This document shows, one piece after another, positions 1-8,096 of a stretch of DNA of 64,000 nucleotides. Position 1 is the first letter of the stretch. Each line of letters opens with the position of its first letter. The stretch comes from Winogradskyella marina (GTDB lineage: Bacteria; Bacteroidota; Bacteroidia; Flavobacteriales; Flavobacteriaceae). A model generated the notes under the pieces. That model ran no database searches. It worked only from the letters and a program-made list of their open reading frames with translations, and was not told the origin of the DNA. The translations under genes and the position numbers were made by a program. The stretch is from contig NZ_JADOET010000013.1 of NCBI RefSeq assembly GCF_015645385.1, forward strand, positions 35,706-99,705, given 5' to 3'.

Positions 1-1527
1 CATAACAACATATTGATTGTCTTTTTCGAAAAGTGCGTAGGCTTTTAGTAATTGATTCAACGTATGAATACGTTCTGACTTAATGCCGAAGTCTCTAAAT
101 AACTCCTCTTTAAGGTTGGCTTCATCTTCGGTTGACAAGCCTTGCTTTTCAATTTTAGCGATTTCAGTACCCATTTCTGGCATAACAAAGAAATCTGGAT
201 CGTCTTTACCGGATAAGAATTCAACACCCTTATCAGATAATTCAACTTGATTATTTTTTTCATCAATAACATAATAGAGTTCTGCATCTACTAAAGGCAT
301 TTCTCTATTGTTGTCTTGCATGTAATAATTTTCGGTTTTTTGAAGCAATTGCTTAATACCTTCCTCACTTAAATATTTGATTAAGGCTTTATTTTTAGGA
401 ATACCTCTATAAGCTCTTAATAATTGGAAACCACCTTCCTTAGTGTCACCTGCAGCAATTAATTTCTTCGCTTCAGCTAAAACACCAACTAAATATTTAC
501 GTTGTACTTCTTCAATTTGTTGCACTTTTGGTTTAAGCGCGTCAAACTCGTGTTCGTCTCCTCTTGGTACAGGACCAGAAATGATTAATGGTGTACGTGC
601 ATCATCGACTAATACAGAATCGACCTCATCGACAATTGCATAATGATGTGGACGTTGTACTAAATCGTCTGGCGAATGTGCCATGTTATCACGTAAATAA
701 TCGAAACCAAATTCGTTGTTAGTTCCGTATGTAATATCTGCGTTGTAAGCTTTACGACGTGCATCAGAGTTAGGTTGGTGGTAATCGATACAATCGATAC
801 TCATACCGTGAAACTGAAAGATTGGTGCCATCCATGCGCTATCTCGTTTTGCTAAGTAATCGTTCACTGTGACAAGGTGTACTCCTTTTTCGGCTAGTGC
901 ATTTAAATACACAGGAAGTGTTGCAACTAAGGTTTTACCTTCACCAGTTTGCATCTCTGCAATTTTTCCTTGATGCATTGCTACACCACCGATAAGTTGC
1001 ACATCGTAGTGAATCATGTCCCAAGTAATTGGCTTACCGGCTGCATCCCATGAATTTGCCCAAATGGCTTGATCACCCTCTAAAGTGACGTAATCGTGCT
1101 CTCCAGAAACTTCACGGTCAAATGCATTTGCCGTTACCTGAATTTGTGTGTTATGAACAAAACGCTTTGCTGTTTCTTTTACGACAGCGAAAGCCTCAGG
1201 AAGAATGTCGTTTAAAACCCCTTCGGTTACCTCGTAGATTTCATCATCTATTTTATCGACTTCGAGATATATGTCTTCACGTTCATCGATATCTTCAGTA
1301 ACTTTTGCTTTTTCTAAAAGGGCTTCTTTTTTGGTTTGAAACGGTTGCCTAGCTTCAGCAATTTTTGCTTTAAATTCAGTGGTTTTTGCTCTAAGTTCAT
1401 CGTGAGAAAGGGCTTCTAAAGCACTTTCGAACGTTTTTATTTTTTCAACAATAGGTTTAATTGAACCTACGTCTTGTTTGGATTTATCTCCAACAAAAAC
1501 TTTAAGGACTTTATCTAAAAAGGTCAT
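1..1527 (-). CDS. secA: Preprotein translocase ATPase SecA (5' part, cut by window edge)
   Basis: The reading frame starts at 1527 and stays open to the left edge, giving the first 509 residues of SecA, the cytosolic ATPase that pushes preproteins through SecYEG. The N-terminus [11 protein letters not shown] is typical. The Walker A motif [10 protein letters not shown] lies near residues 189-199. The DEAD-type Walker B region [14 protein letters not shown] lies near 298-311 and is followed by the preprotein cross-linking domain. SecA of Bacteroidota is usually over 1000 residues, so the second ATPase half and C-terminus are outside the window. No frameshift or stop is visible. Transcription runs leftward. 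The gene stands alone, with the terminator of the upstream DUF2795 gene between them. Confidence 0.97.
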   Translation of the reverse strand, partial: MTFLDKVLKVFVGDKSKQDVGSIKPIVEKIKTFESALEALSHDELRAKTTEFKAKIAEARQPFQTKKEALLEKAKVTEDIDEREDIYLEVDKIDDEIYEVTEGVLNDILPEAFAVVKETAKRFVHNTQIQVTANAFDREVSGEHDYVTLEGDQAIWANSWDAAGKPITWDMIHYDVQLIGGVAMHQGKIAEMQTGEGKTLVATLPVYLNALAEKGVHLVTVNDYLAKRDSAWMAPIFQFHGMSIDCIDYHQPNSDARRKAYNADITYGTNNEFGFDYLRDNMAHSPDDLVQRPHHYAIVDEVDSVLVDDARTPLIISGPVPRGDEHEFDALKPKVQQIEEVQRKYLVGVLAEAKKLIAAGDTKEGGFQLLRAYRGIPKNKALIKYLSEEGIKQLLQKTENYYMQDNNREMPLVDAELYYVIDEKNNQVELSDKGVEFLSGKDDPDFFVMPEMGTEIAKIEKQGLSTEDEANLKEELFRDFGIKSERIHTLNQLLKAYALFEKDNQYVVM

Positions 1528-1596
1528 ATTGTATGTTTTGTAATCGATTGAATGGTTTCAATCTTGTTTTTTTGTTTCAGTTAGTTTGAAAATATT

Positions 1597-1614
1597 AACT
1601 TGAATAATCAAGTT
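1597..1614. promoter_or_regulatory. Short perfect inverted repeat upstream of secA
   Basis: AACTTGA-ATAA-TCAAGTT is a perfect 7-bp inverted repeat about 70 bp upstream of the secA start. It could be an operator or the base of a leader hairpin. It has no T-tract, so it is not a convincing terminator. A role is not shown by sequence alone. Confidence 0.25.
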
Positions 1615-1761
1615 GATGTTGTATAATATATTTCAAATTTTAGACGTGTTTTTAGATTATAAGAACACCTCTAAGGTCCCCTCAAGGGGACAATCTTTCA
1701 ATTGTTAATTCTTTTAAATCGGAGTCCGTTTTAATTTCAAATTAAAAAAGCATCCGAAAAT

Positions 1762-1803
1762 AAAAAAAGTCTCTTAGTTATAGTAACGCAAGAGACTTTT
1801 TTT
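1762..1803 (-). terminator. Intrinsic terminator of the DUF2795 gene
   Basis: AAAGTCTCTT and AAGAGACTTT form a 10-bp stem with A/T tracts on both sides. Read on the minus strand, the stem ends in a run of T directly after the stop codon of the DUF2795 gene. The flanking tracts would allow some termination from the other strand too. Confidence 0.8.
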
Positions 1804-1819
1804 ATGATAATTTTATATG

Positions 1820-2041
1820 TTAGTATTCATCCTCATTCCAGAGGTAATCTTCGTCCGTTGGATAGTCTGGCCAAATTTCTTCAATAGAGTCGTAAGAATC
1901 TCCTTCATCTTCTATCGCTTGTAAATTTTCAACGACCTCTAATGGCGCTCCTGTTCTAATTGCGTAGTCAATAAGCTCATCTTTGGTTGCTGGCCAAGGC
2001 GCATCACTTAAATAAGATGCTAATTCTAATGTCCAATACAT
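1820..2041 (-). CDS. DUF2795 domain small protein
   Basis: A 73-residue acidic protein beginning MYWTLELASYLSDAPWPATK. The pattern of an N-terminal hydrophobic helix, then PWPATKDELIDYA and a very acidic tail (PTDEDYLWNEDEY) matches the DUF2795 family. That family is found as a stand-alone small protein in many Flavobacteriaceae, and its biochemical function is not known. It is monocistronic: it has its own promoter (2067-2096) and terminator (1762-1803). The family assignment is from recognition of the sequence pattern; no catalytic residues can be pointed to. Confidence 0.85.
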   Translation of the reverse strand: MYWTLELASYLSDAPWPATKDELIDYAIRTGAPLEVVENLQAIEDEGDSYDSIEEIWPDYPTDEDYLWNEDEY

Positions 2042-2066
2042 AGTTGCGTGTGTAATTTAATTTTTG

Positions 2067-2096
2067 CAAAAATAATTTTTTAGTTGAACAATCCAA
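2067..2096 (-). promoter_or_regulatory. Bacteroidota-type promoter of the DUF2795 gene
   Basis: On the minus strand, TTG (2096-2094) and TATTTTTG (2074-2067) are separated by 19 nt. This fits the Bacteroidota consensus TTG-N17-23-TAnnTTTG. The predicted start of transcription leaves a leader of roughly 20 nt before the ATG at 2041. Confidence 0.6.
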
Positions 2097-2205
2097 GAAA
2101 AAATCAAATTAAATAATCATTATTAAAAAGAACGTGTAATCTTCAACTTTTGTTTTTGGACCACCTTTTGCAATTTGTAATCCTATTCTGATTTCGAAAC
2201 CTGCA

Positions 2206-2781
2206 TTAAGATTCCTTTTTTGGAATCCACTTTATTTCGTCAGCGTTTAAATCATGTGACAACTTCCGTGCCAACACAAAAAGGTAGTCAGATAGTCTAT
2301 TAATATACATTAATGTTTCGGGTTGAAAAGGTTCTAAGTCATTAAGATGCGACGCTAAACGTTCTGCTCTACGGCAAACTGTACGTGCTATATGACAGAA
2401 TGACACGGTTTGATGACCTCCTGGTAATACAAAATGCGTCATTGGAGGCAGGCTGTCTTCCATAAGATCCATTTCCTTTTCTAACTTTTCAATGTCTTCG
2501 TTGGATATTTTTGGAATGTTTAAACGGTCTTTTCCACTTTTTAATGTTGCTTTTTTAGGATCAGTCGCTAAGATGGCTCCAACCGTAAATAAGCGATCTT
2601 GAATGTCCATCAAGGTGTTTTTGTACAGTTGGTTAATATCTTGATCTCTGATTAAGCCGATATGAGCGTTTAGCTCGTCTATAGTGCCGTAGCTTTCTAT
2701 TCTTATATGATGTTTAGGAACTCTAGTGCCACCGAAAAGTGCGGTTGTGCCTTTGTCTCCTGTTTTTGTGTATACTTTCAA
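2206..2781 (-). CDS. Cob(I)alamin adenosyltransferase, PduO/MMAB type
   Basis: This enzyme transfers the adenosyl group of ATP to cob(I)alamin, making coenzyme B12. It has 191 residues, the usual length for a single-domain PduO-type enzyme. Visible family motifs are TKTGDKGTTALFGG (residues 5-18, ATP binding), YGTIDELNAHIG (31-42), VLPGGHQTVSFCHIART (118-134), CRRAER (136-141) and NRLSDYLFVLAR (161-172). These place it in the trimeric ATP:cob(I)alamin adenosyltransferase family. It is cytosolic. No cobalamin synthesis genes lie nearby, so it probably serves salvage for a B12-dependent enzyme elsewhere. A good -7 element lies 26 nt upstream of the start. Confidence 0.93.
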   Translation of the reverse strand: MKVYTKTGDKGTTALFGGTRVPKHHIRIESYGTIDELNAHIGLIRDQDINQLYKNTLMDIQDRLFTVGAILATDPKKATLKSGKDRLNIPKISNEDIEKLEKEMDLMEDSLPPMTHFVLPGGHQTVSFCHIARTVCRRAERLASHLNDLEPFQPETLMYINRLSDYLFVLARKLSHDLNADEIKWIPKKES

Positions 2782-2806
2782 GGTTTGAAGTTTATGGTTT
2801 TGTATT

Positions 2807-2814
2807 CAAAGTTA
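2807..2814 (-). promoter_or_regulatory. -7 promoter element of the cobalamin adenosyltransferase gene
   Basis: TAACTTTG on the minus strand (2814-2807) is a perfect TAnnTTTG element. No TTG is found at the expected -33 position, which is occupied by a heptanucleotide repeat array. The upstream half of the promoter may therefore have been replaced by repeat DNA. Confidence 0.45.
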
Positions 2815-2820
2815 AGGAAT

Positions 2821-2855
2821 AAGGTTGGAAGTTGGAAGTTGGTGGCATGAAGTTT
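2821..2855 (+). repeat. Heptanucleotide repeat array (GAAGTTG family), copy 1
   Basis: Five consecutive 7-nt units in exact register, best matches GAAGTTG GAAGTTG. It belongs to a family found at six places in the window, always with the same strand polarity. Confidence 0.75.
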
Positions 2856-3330
2856 TCTCGCTGAGGAGCAGAGTTGAAAAGTGCTTGTTACGCAGAGATT
2901 CGTGGAGGTTGCACAGAGATTCACGGAGGTTTTATTCTTAAAGATATAGGTGCTTCATAATTTTATTACTGAGATTTGTGGTCTCGCGAGAATGCGCCAA
3001 GTCGAGAAGTTTCATTTACACAGAGGTTTGCGGAGTTTGTTCGGAGGTTCGCGGAGGGTTCTTTTAGAGAAAGAGACGCTTTATAAATGTTTTGCTGAGA
3101 TTTGTGGTTTCGTGCAGAGGCGCAGAGTCGCGAAGTTCTTTTTTCGCAGAGGTTCGCGCAGGTTTAATTCTTTTTGTTAAGTTTTTTGTTTCGCGCAAAG
3201 ATACTGAGTCGCAAAGTGCAGGTTACGCAGAGGTTCGTGGAGGTTGCACAGAGATACACGGAGGGTTATTCTTGGTAGTAAGGTTTTATGTTTCACGCAG
3301 AGGCGCAGAGTCGCAAAGAAAAAATAAGGA
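2856..3330 (+). repeat. Degenerate ~100-120 bp tandem repeats of the CGCAGAGGCGCAGAG type
   Basis: Roughly four degenerate units of 100-120 bp follow one another. Each unit contains a block like CGCAGAGGCGCAGAGTCGCAAAG and a block like CGCAGAGGTTCGTGGAGGTT, separated by variable A/T-rich sequence. The best preserved blocks are near 3113-3135, 3218-3245 and 3296-3320. The open frames that cross this stretch are products of the repeat and not genes. A fragment of the same family occurs at about 5500-5525. Nothing else is seen in the 956-bp gap between the cobalamin gene and the ABC ATPase gene apart from the 247-bp element at 3403. Confidence 0.75.
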
Positions 3331-3402
3331 ATGTGTTTTATTATGAACTTACCTGTCAATTAATACTGACTTAGTTCAAGAAAGCTTATTTTCTATTTAT
3401 CT

Positions 3403-3649
3403 GTTCATTTTGTCTTGATACAAACCCCTTCGACTACGCTCAGGATAAACCTAGCCAAAATACCACAATCAATTTGAGGAAATTACTCTCGTTTTTTATT
3501 CTTTAATAAGGATTTCATGAATGCTAAACATTTGCCTAGGCATCATTCTCTTTCGTAATTTCGTGCTTAAAGCTTCGCTTTGCATCTACATTCCTTCGAT
3601 CATTATTTCTGCAAATTGATGTTTTCGACGCTGTCGAAATTTAGGACTT
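3403..3649. repeat. 247-bp dispersed repeat, copy A
   Basis: This stretch matches 5809-6055 over its whole 247 bp without gaps, with about 13 mismatches by hand count (about 95 percent). It contains a CCTTCGACTACGCTCAGG motif near its left end and the palindrome TTCGACGCTGTCGAA near its right end. It carries no open reading frame, so it looks like a non-coding MITE-like or REP-cluster element. The two copies are in direct orientation 2.4 kb apart. Confidence 0.85.
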
Positions 3650-3737
3650 GAATATTAGCTAATGTCATTTAATGGCCCTTTGACTCTAATCTTATATTAC
3701 ATGCTACTGTCAACCAAAAACTGCAACTGAAAACCGC

Positions 3738-4433
3738 CTACTGAGGACTATTAAATGTATCACTTTCAATAATACCATCACGTAAACGAATAACGCGTTT
3801 GGCGTGTGCTGCAATGTCTTCTTCATGAGTGACCATAATTACGGTGTTTCCTGCGGCATGAATGTCATCAAAGAGCTTCATGATTTCTACACCTGTTTTA
3901 GAGTCTAAGTTTCCTGTTGGCTCATCAGCTAGAATAATAGAGGGTTTATTAACTAAAGCTCTTCCGACGGCTACACGTTGACGTTGCCCTCCAGAAAGTT
4001 GATTGGGTTTGTGATCCATTCGGTCTGCTAAGCCTACATCTGTTAAAACTTCCGTAGCACGTTCTACGCGTTCTTTTTTTGATGCTCCTGCATAGACCAT
4101 AGGTAAGGCGACATTATCTAAAGCGGTGGTTCTAGGAAGTAAGTTGAACGTTTGAAACACGAAACCTATTTCCGTATTTCTAATGTCTGCGAGTTCGTCA
4201 TCTGACATTTGACTGACGTCATTTCCATTTAAATTATATGAACCTGCTGTTGGGGTATCTAAGCAACCTAATAAATTCATGAGTGTCGACTTACCAGAAC
4301 CAGAAGGTCCCATTATGGCAACATATTCTCCACGTTTAATGTCTAAATCAATGCCTTTTAATACATGAACAATTTCTTGTCCAAGTTTAAAATCTCTAAT
4401 AATGTTTCTAATTTCAATGACATTGTTACTCAT
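3738..4433 (-). CDS. ABC transporter ATP-binding protein, MacB/LolD type
   Basis: This is the 231-residue ATPase subunit of an ABC transporter of the LolD/MacB/FtsE-like class, which drives lipoprotein release or peptide/drug extrusion across the envelope. Walker A GPSGSGKS is at residues 42-49, the Q-loop VFQTFNLLP around 92-100, the signature LSGGQRQR at 146-153, Walker B IILADEP at 166-172 and the switch His at 203. The [12 protein letters not shown] region after Walker A is typical of this class. No permease gene is next to it, so its partner must be encoded elsewhere. The substrate is unknown. Confidence 0.93.
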   Translation of the reverse strand: MSNNVIEIRNIIRDFKLGQEIVHVLKGIDLDIKRGEYVAIMGPSGSGKSTLMNLLGCLDTPTAGSYNLNGNDVSQMSDDELADIRNTEIGFVFQTFNLLPRTTALDNVALPMVYAGASKKERVERATEVLTDVGLADRMDHKPNQLSGGQRQRVAVGRALVNKPSIILADEPTGNLDSKTGVEIMKLFDDIHAAGNTVIMVTHEEDIAAHAKRVIRLRDGIIESDTFNSPQ

Positions 4434-4568
4434 ATATAAAAGATATAGTTGCTTAAACCTTTTGCAAGATAAAAGAATTTAAAAGTCGGTTCAAACAATA
4501 AGACGTTAAAGTTGTTGGGTTGTTACACGCTAATGGAAATTATTATAATTTGGGATGGTTTTGATAGA

Positions 4569-4696
4569 CCCTTCGACTGCGCTCAGGGTGACATTTAAGT
4601 TGTATAATTTAAGAGACCTTTCGACTGCGCTCAAGGTGACGATGTTTGTAAATTTAGATTTAGGTGCTATTTAGAGATCCTTCGGCTGCGCTCAGG
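4569..4696 (+). repeat. Three REP-like CCTTCGACTGCGCTCAGG motifs
   Basis: Copies at 4569-4588, 4617-4636 and 4679-4696, each followed by GTGAC or ATGAC, lie within 130 bp in the gap between the ABC ATPase and methyltransferase genes. Two further copies sit at the left ends of the 247-bp repeats (3426-3444 and 5832-5850). All five have the same orientation. The outer CCCT/AGGG bases can pair, giving an imperfect hairpin. This is a common dispersed element type in Bacteroidota. Confidence 0.75.
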
Positions 4697-4708
4697 ATGA
4701 CATTGTGG

Positions 4709-5479
4709 TTACAATCTGATTTTAAAATGTTCTTTGACTTGTTCTCTTCTGAAAAATACGAAGCCTAAATGGAAGGTGTCAACAGTTACGGTTACGGACT
4801 TGTGGTTTTTTATGTATTCCCAGGCTTCTGTCATGCCTTTGGACCAATAGATGTCATCAAAAATAAAAATAGTATCATTGTGAACTTTAGGTAATAGGGC
4901 TTCAAAATACTGTATGGTTGCTAGCTTATTGTGGTGCCCATCGAAATAGATGACATCATAGTTGTCTTGTTTTAAAGCCGGAATGGTATCTGAAAAATTA
5001 CCGATTATGAATTCGACGTTCTTTATGTTTTTGCCTGTAAGTTTGGACTGTGCAAAAGCTGATGTGTTTGGGCAACCTTCAATAGTTGTAATTTGAGAGT
5101 TTGTGTTTTCTAAAGCGAATGCATAAGTGCCCATACCTATAGACGTCCCTAATTCTAAACAGGTTTTAAATTTGAAGTATTTTGAAAGCCTAAATAATAG
5201 TTCTGCGTCTTTTTTAGAACTGCTTGAGGTTTTTGCCATTTTGCTAACTTGTCTTTGGTTAGCGTCTAAGGTTTTTGAGCCTTCTCCTAAATCTGTAATT
5301 TCAAGAACGGCTTTAGAGGTTTGTAATTCTTGTTTATACTGTTTAAGTTTTGTGTAAGCTTGATGTTTTGTTTTACTATAAAGGCATTTGGTGACGAAGT
5401 TGTATATAAAAGGGGAGTGGACTCCGTGTTGGTTGGTGGAGGTGATTAGAAATTTTATGTATGATATTAATTGGTACAT
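4709..5479 (-). CDS. Class I SAM-dependent methyltransferase (O-methyltransferase-like)
   Basis: A 256-residue protein with a Rossmann-type S-adenosylmethionine site. Motif I CLELGTSIGMGTYAFA is at residues 107-122, an acidic strand end ITTIEG at 130-135, DVIYFDGHH at 175-183, and FIFDDIYWSKGM at 205-216. The DGHH and FDD pattern is like that of metal-dependent catechol-type O-methyltransferases. The substrate is unknown. No signal peptide is present. It is transcribed alone, leftward. REP-like motifs lie downstream and heptanucleotide repeats upstream. Confidence 0.85.
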   Translation of the reverse strand: MYQLISYIKFLITSTNQHGVHSPFIYNFVTKCLYSKTKHQAYTKLKQYKQELQTSKAVLEITDLGEGSKTLDANQRQVSKMAKTSSSSKKDAELLFRLSKYFKFKTCLELGTSIGMGTYAFALENTNSQITTIEGCPNTSAFAQSKLTGKNIKNVEFIIGNFSDTIPALKQDNYDVIYFDGHHNKLATIQYFEALLPKVHNDTIFIFDDIYWSKGMTEAWEYIKNHKSVTVTVDTFHLGFVFFRREQVKEHFKIRL

Positions 5480-5499
5480 GTTGTTCTTAATTTATTTAC

Positions 5500-5572
5500 T
5501 CGCAAAGTCGCGGAGGCGCAAAGTGTTGAGGAAGCTAGAAGCTAGAAGTTGGAAGTTGGAAGCACGAAGTTG
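5500..5572 (+). repeat. Heptanucleotide array copy 2, joined to a CGCAAAG-type repeat fragment
   Basis: From 5531 to 5572 there are six exact 7-nt units (GAAGCTA twice, GAAGTTG twice, GAAGCAC, GAAGTTG). Directly before it, at about 5500-5525, is a fragment of the CGCAAAGTCGCGGAGGCGCAAAG type seen in the 2856-3330 array. The two repeat families therefore lie side by side at both places. Confidence 0.75.
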
Positions 5573-5675
5573 GAAAAATAACTTCAATAGGAGTGTTGAT
5601 TAAAACTCTTGGTGCTTGAAGTTATATTTTCAGCTTTTTTTACTTTACACTTTTTACTAACCACTAATTTTCAAG

Positions 5676-5775
5676 CTTCTCAGCCAACTCAAACTAGTGC
5701 CTTTCTTTTTCTTCGATAGTGTTGCTTAAGACTTGTAATTTTTCTGATAGTTTATTAGTTTGGATTTGCTATAAA
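5676..5775 (-). pseudogene. Decayed copy of the 3' end of the neighbouring ABC-F gene
   Basis: This 100-bp stretch aligns without gaps to 6133-6232, which encodes the last ~35 codons of the ABC-F gene, with 16 mismatches by hand count. Translated in the matching frame it still reads KLSEKLQV and TIEEKE but carries two stop codons. It is too short to function. It lies between the heptanucleotide array and copy B of the 247-bp repeat, suggesting a local duplication of the gene end that has since decayed. Confidence 0.8.
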
Positions 5776-5808
5776 GTACAAAGAAACTATATTTTTTTTG
5801 TTTTCTTT

Positions 5809-6055
5809 GTTCATTTTGTCTTGATACAAAACCCTTCGACGACGCTCAGGATAAACCTAGCCAAAAAATCACAATCAATTTGAGGAAATTACTCTCGTTT
5901 TTCATTTCTTAATAAGGATTTCGTGAATGCTAAACATTTGCCTAGGCACCATTCTCTTTCGGAATTTCGTGCTTAAAGCTTCGCTTTGCATTTACATTCC
6001 TTCGTTCATTATTTCTGCAAATTGATGTTTTCGACGCTGTCGAAATTTGGGACTT
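5809..6055. repeat. 247-bp dispersed repeat, copy B
   Basis: This is the second copy of the element at 3403-3649, in the same orientation. It contains CCTTCGACGACGCTCAGG and the palindrome TTCGACGCTGTCGAA. It sits just downstream of the ABC-F stop codon. The remaining sequence of the 5480-6122 gap holds the heptanucleotide array and the gene relic; no gene is seen. Confidence 0.85.
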
Positions 6056-6122
6056 TCATATTTGCAAATGCTTATTTTATTCCTAATCGCTAGTTACTTG
6101 TATCTCAACACTGCGACAAACT

Positions 6123-7985
6123 CTATCCTTCCAACTTCTCAGCCAACTCAAACCAGCGCATTTCTTTTTCTTCAATAGTGTCGATTATAACTTGTAATTT
6201 TTCAGATAGTTCATTGATTTGGTCTTGAGATAAATCAGGGTTAAGGAACTTGGCTTCCATAGCTGTTTTATCTAATTCCAATGCTCTAATTTTTGATTCT
6301 AAATTCTTATATTCTTTTTGTTCGTTATAATCTAATTTATTGGCTTCGTTTTGTTTTACGGCTTTAGTGTTATCTACTTTTTCAACGGCTTCTGTCTGTT
6401 TGGGTTGACTTTCATCATAGGCTCTGAAATCGGAATAATTACCAGGAAAATCATCCACAACACCATCTCCTCTAAATACAAACATGTGGTCGACAATCTT
6501 ATCCATAAAATAACGGTCGTGCGACACCACTAATAATACGCCCGGGAAATCCATTAAGAAATCTTCCAACACATTTAAAGTAACGATATCTAGGTCGTTT
6601 GTTGGCTCATCGAGGATTAATACATTTGGGTTCTGAATTAAAACCGTACACAAATAGAGGCGTTTTTGTTCGCCACCACTTAGTTTTTCAACAAAGTCCC
6701 ATTGTTTTTTTCGGTCGAAAAGAAAGCGTTCTAGTAATTGCTGCGCACTGATTTGACGGCCTTTTGATAAGGGAATATAATCGCCAAATTCTTTAATGAC
6801 ATCAATGACTTTTTGATTGGGTTTTGCGGTTATGCCTCCTTGGGTATAATAACCGATTTTGACGGTTTCTCCAATGACCACTTTTCCGGCATCTGGTTGT
6901 AAGGTTTGGGTTAATATGTTGAGAAAGCTTGATTTTCCGGTTCCGTTTTTACCGATAATGCCGATTCGCTCCCCTTTTTTGAAGGTGTATTCAAAACCAT
7001 CTAAAATTGTTTTGTCTTTAAAGGCTTTAGAGACGTTGTGAAACTCTATGATTTTGCTGCCTAGGCGTTCCATATTAATTTCTAATTGCACTTTATGATC
7101 GTTACGACGTTTATGTGCTTTCGATTTTATTTCATGAAAATCATCAATCCTACTTTTAGATTTTGTAGTACGTGCTTTGGGTTGGCGACGCATCCAATCG
7201 AGTTCTTTTTTGAAGAGTTGTTTGGCTTTGCCGACTTCGGTAGCCTGGTTTTCGATTCGGGCTTCTTTCTTTTCTAAATAATAGGAATAATTGCCTTTAT
7301 AGGTGTGTAATTCACCTTCATCTAATTCAATAATTTCATTACAAACACGCTCTAAGAAATAACGGTCGTGCGTGACCATAAATAAGGTCTGTTGAGTTTT
7401 GGCGAAGTACTCTTCTAACCATTCAATCATTTCTAAATCGAGATGGTTAGTAGGCTCATCTAGAATTAAAATATCGGGTTTACTTAATAAAGCTTGAGCT
7501 AAGGCTAGACGTTTTTTTTGTCCACCAGATAGTGCTTTTACTTTAATAGAAAGATCATCGAGTTTTAGTTGCGACAAGGTCTGTTGGTATTGTGTTTCAA
7601 ACTCCCAAGCGTTGTTTCTATCCATGCCTTCAAATGCCTTTTGATAGGCTTCGGTATCTTCTGGATGTTTTAAAGCTTTCTCATACGCTTCAATAACTTT
7701 TATTATCGGAATATCGGAAGCAAAAATCGTTTCTTCGAGTGTAAGATTAGGATCGAGATCGGGTTCTTGGTCTAAGAATGCAAGCCGAAGTCCTTTTCTT
7801 ACGACTATTTGTCCTTCATCTGGGGCATCTTTTCCTGCTAAAATATTAAGGATAGAGGTTTTTCCACTTCCATTTTTAGCGACAAACGCAATCTTCTGAT
7901 CTTTATGAATGCTAAAGGATAAGTCTTTGAAAAGTACTAGCTCTCCAAACGATTTTGATATGTTTTCAACATTGAGGTAATTCAA
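6123..7985 (-). CDS. ABC-F family ATPase (Uup-like)
   Basis: A soluble protein of 620 residues with two ABC cassettes and no membrane segments, the hallmark of ABC-F ribosome-associated factors. Cassette 1: Walker A AKNGSGKT 36-43, signature LSGGQKKR 152-159, Walker B ILILDEPTNHLD 172-183. A basic linker around 240-300 contains WMRRQPKARTTKSKSRID. Cassette 2: Walker A GKNGTGKS 345-352, signature LSGGEQKR 435-442, Walker B LILDEPTNDLD 456-466. A charged coiled-coil C-terminal domain (about 565-620) resembles that of Uup. It likely assists translation or ribosome maintenance. It is divergent to the polysaccharide locus, and its 3' end has a decayed duplicate at 5676-5775. Confidence 0.92.
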   Translation of the reverse strand: MNYLNVENISKSFGELVLFKDLSFSIHKDQKIAFVAKNGSGKTSILNILAGKDAPDEGQIVVRKGLRLAFLDQEPDLDPNLTLEETIFASDIPIIKVIEAYEKALKHPEDTEAYQKAFEGMDRNNAWEFETQYQQTLSQLKLDDLSIKVKALSGGQKKRLALAQALLSKPDILILDEPTNHLDLEMIEWLEEYFAKTQQTLFMVTHDRYFLERVCNEIIELDEGELHTYKGNYSYYLEKKEARIENQATEVGKAKQLFKKELDWMRRQPKARTTKSKSRIDDFHEIKSKAHKRRNDHKVQLEINMERLGSKIIEFHNVSKAFKDKTILDGFEYTFKKGERIGIIGKNGTGKSSFLNILTQTLQPDAGKVVIGETVKIGYYTQGGITAKPNQKVIDVIKEFGDYIPLSKGRQISAQQLLERFLFDRKKQWDFVEKLSGGEQKRLYLCTVLIQNPNVLILDEPTNDLDIVTLNVLEDFLMDFPGVLLVVSHDRYFMDKIVDHMFVFRGDGVVDDFPGNYSDFRAYDESQPKQTEAVEKVDNTKAVKQNEANKLDYNEQKEYKNLESKIRALELDKTAMEAKFLNPDLSQDQINELSEKLQVIIDTIEEKEMRWFELAEKLEG

Positions 7986-8036
7986 ACTCTTTTTTTTACA
8001 AAGAACGGAAATAAACCAAAAATAAACGTATTAGTT

Positions 8037-8065
8037 TTGATATTAGTGTTGATAGATTATATTTG
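8037..8065 (+). promoter_or_regulatory. Promoter of the polysaccharide export genes
   Basis: TTG (8037-8039) and TATATTTG (8058-8065) are separated by 18 nt, a full match to the Bacteroidota TTG-N17-23-TAnnTTTG consensus. Transcription should begin near 8071-8073. A gene start at the TTG at 8037 would lie inside the promoter, so the wza-like gene should start at 8088 or 8097. Confidence 0.7.
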
Positions 8066-8096
8066 TCCATTAAGATCCATAGTCCTTATGCTGCGT

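Noticed and set aside
2950..3359. Overlapping open frames of 60-84 codons on both strands
   Set aside because: They are translations of the degenerate CGCAGAGG tandem repeats; several frames are open because the repeat lacks stops, and no start context or protein pattern is convincing.
5388..5603. 71-codon open frame crossing the methyltransferase start
   Set aside because: Its C-terminal half translates the heptanucleotide repeats (KLEARSWKLEARSW), and the rest is antisense to the methyltransferase gene.
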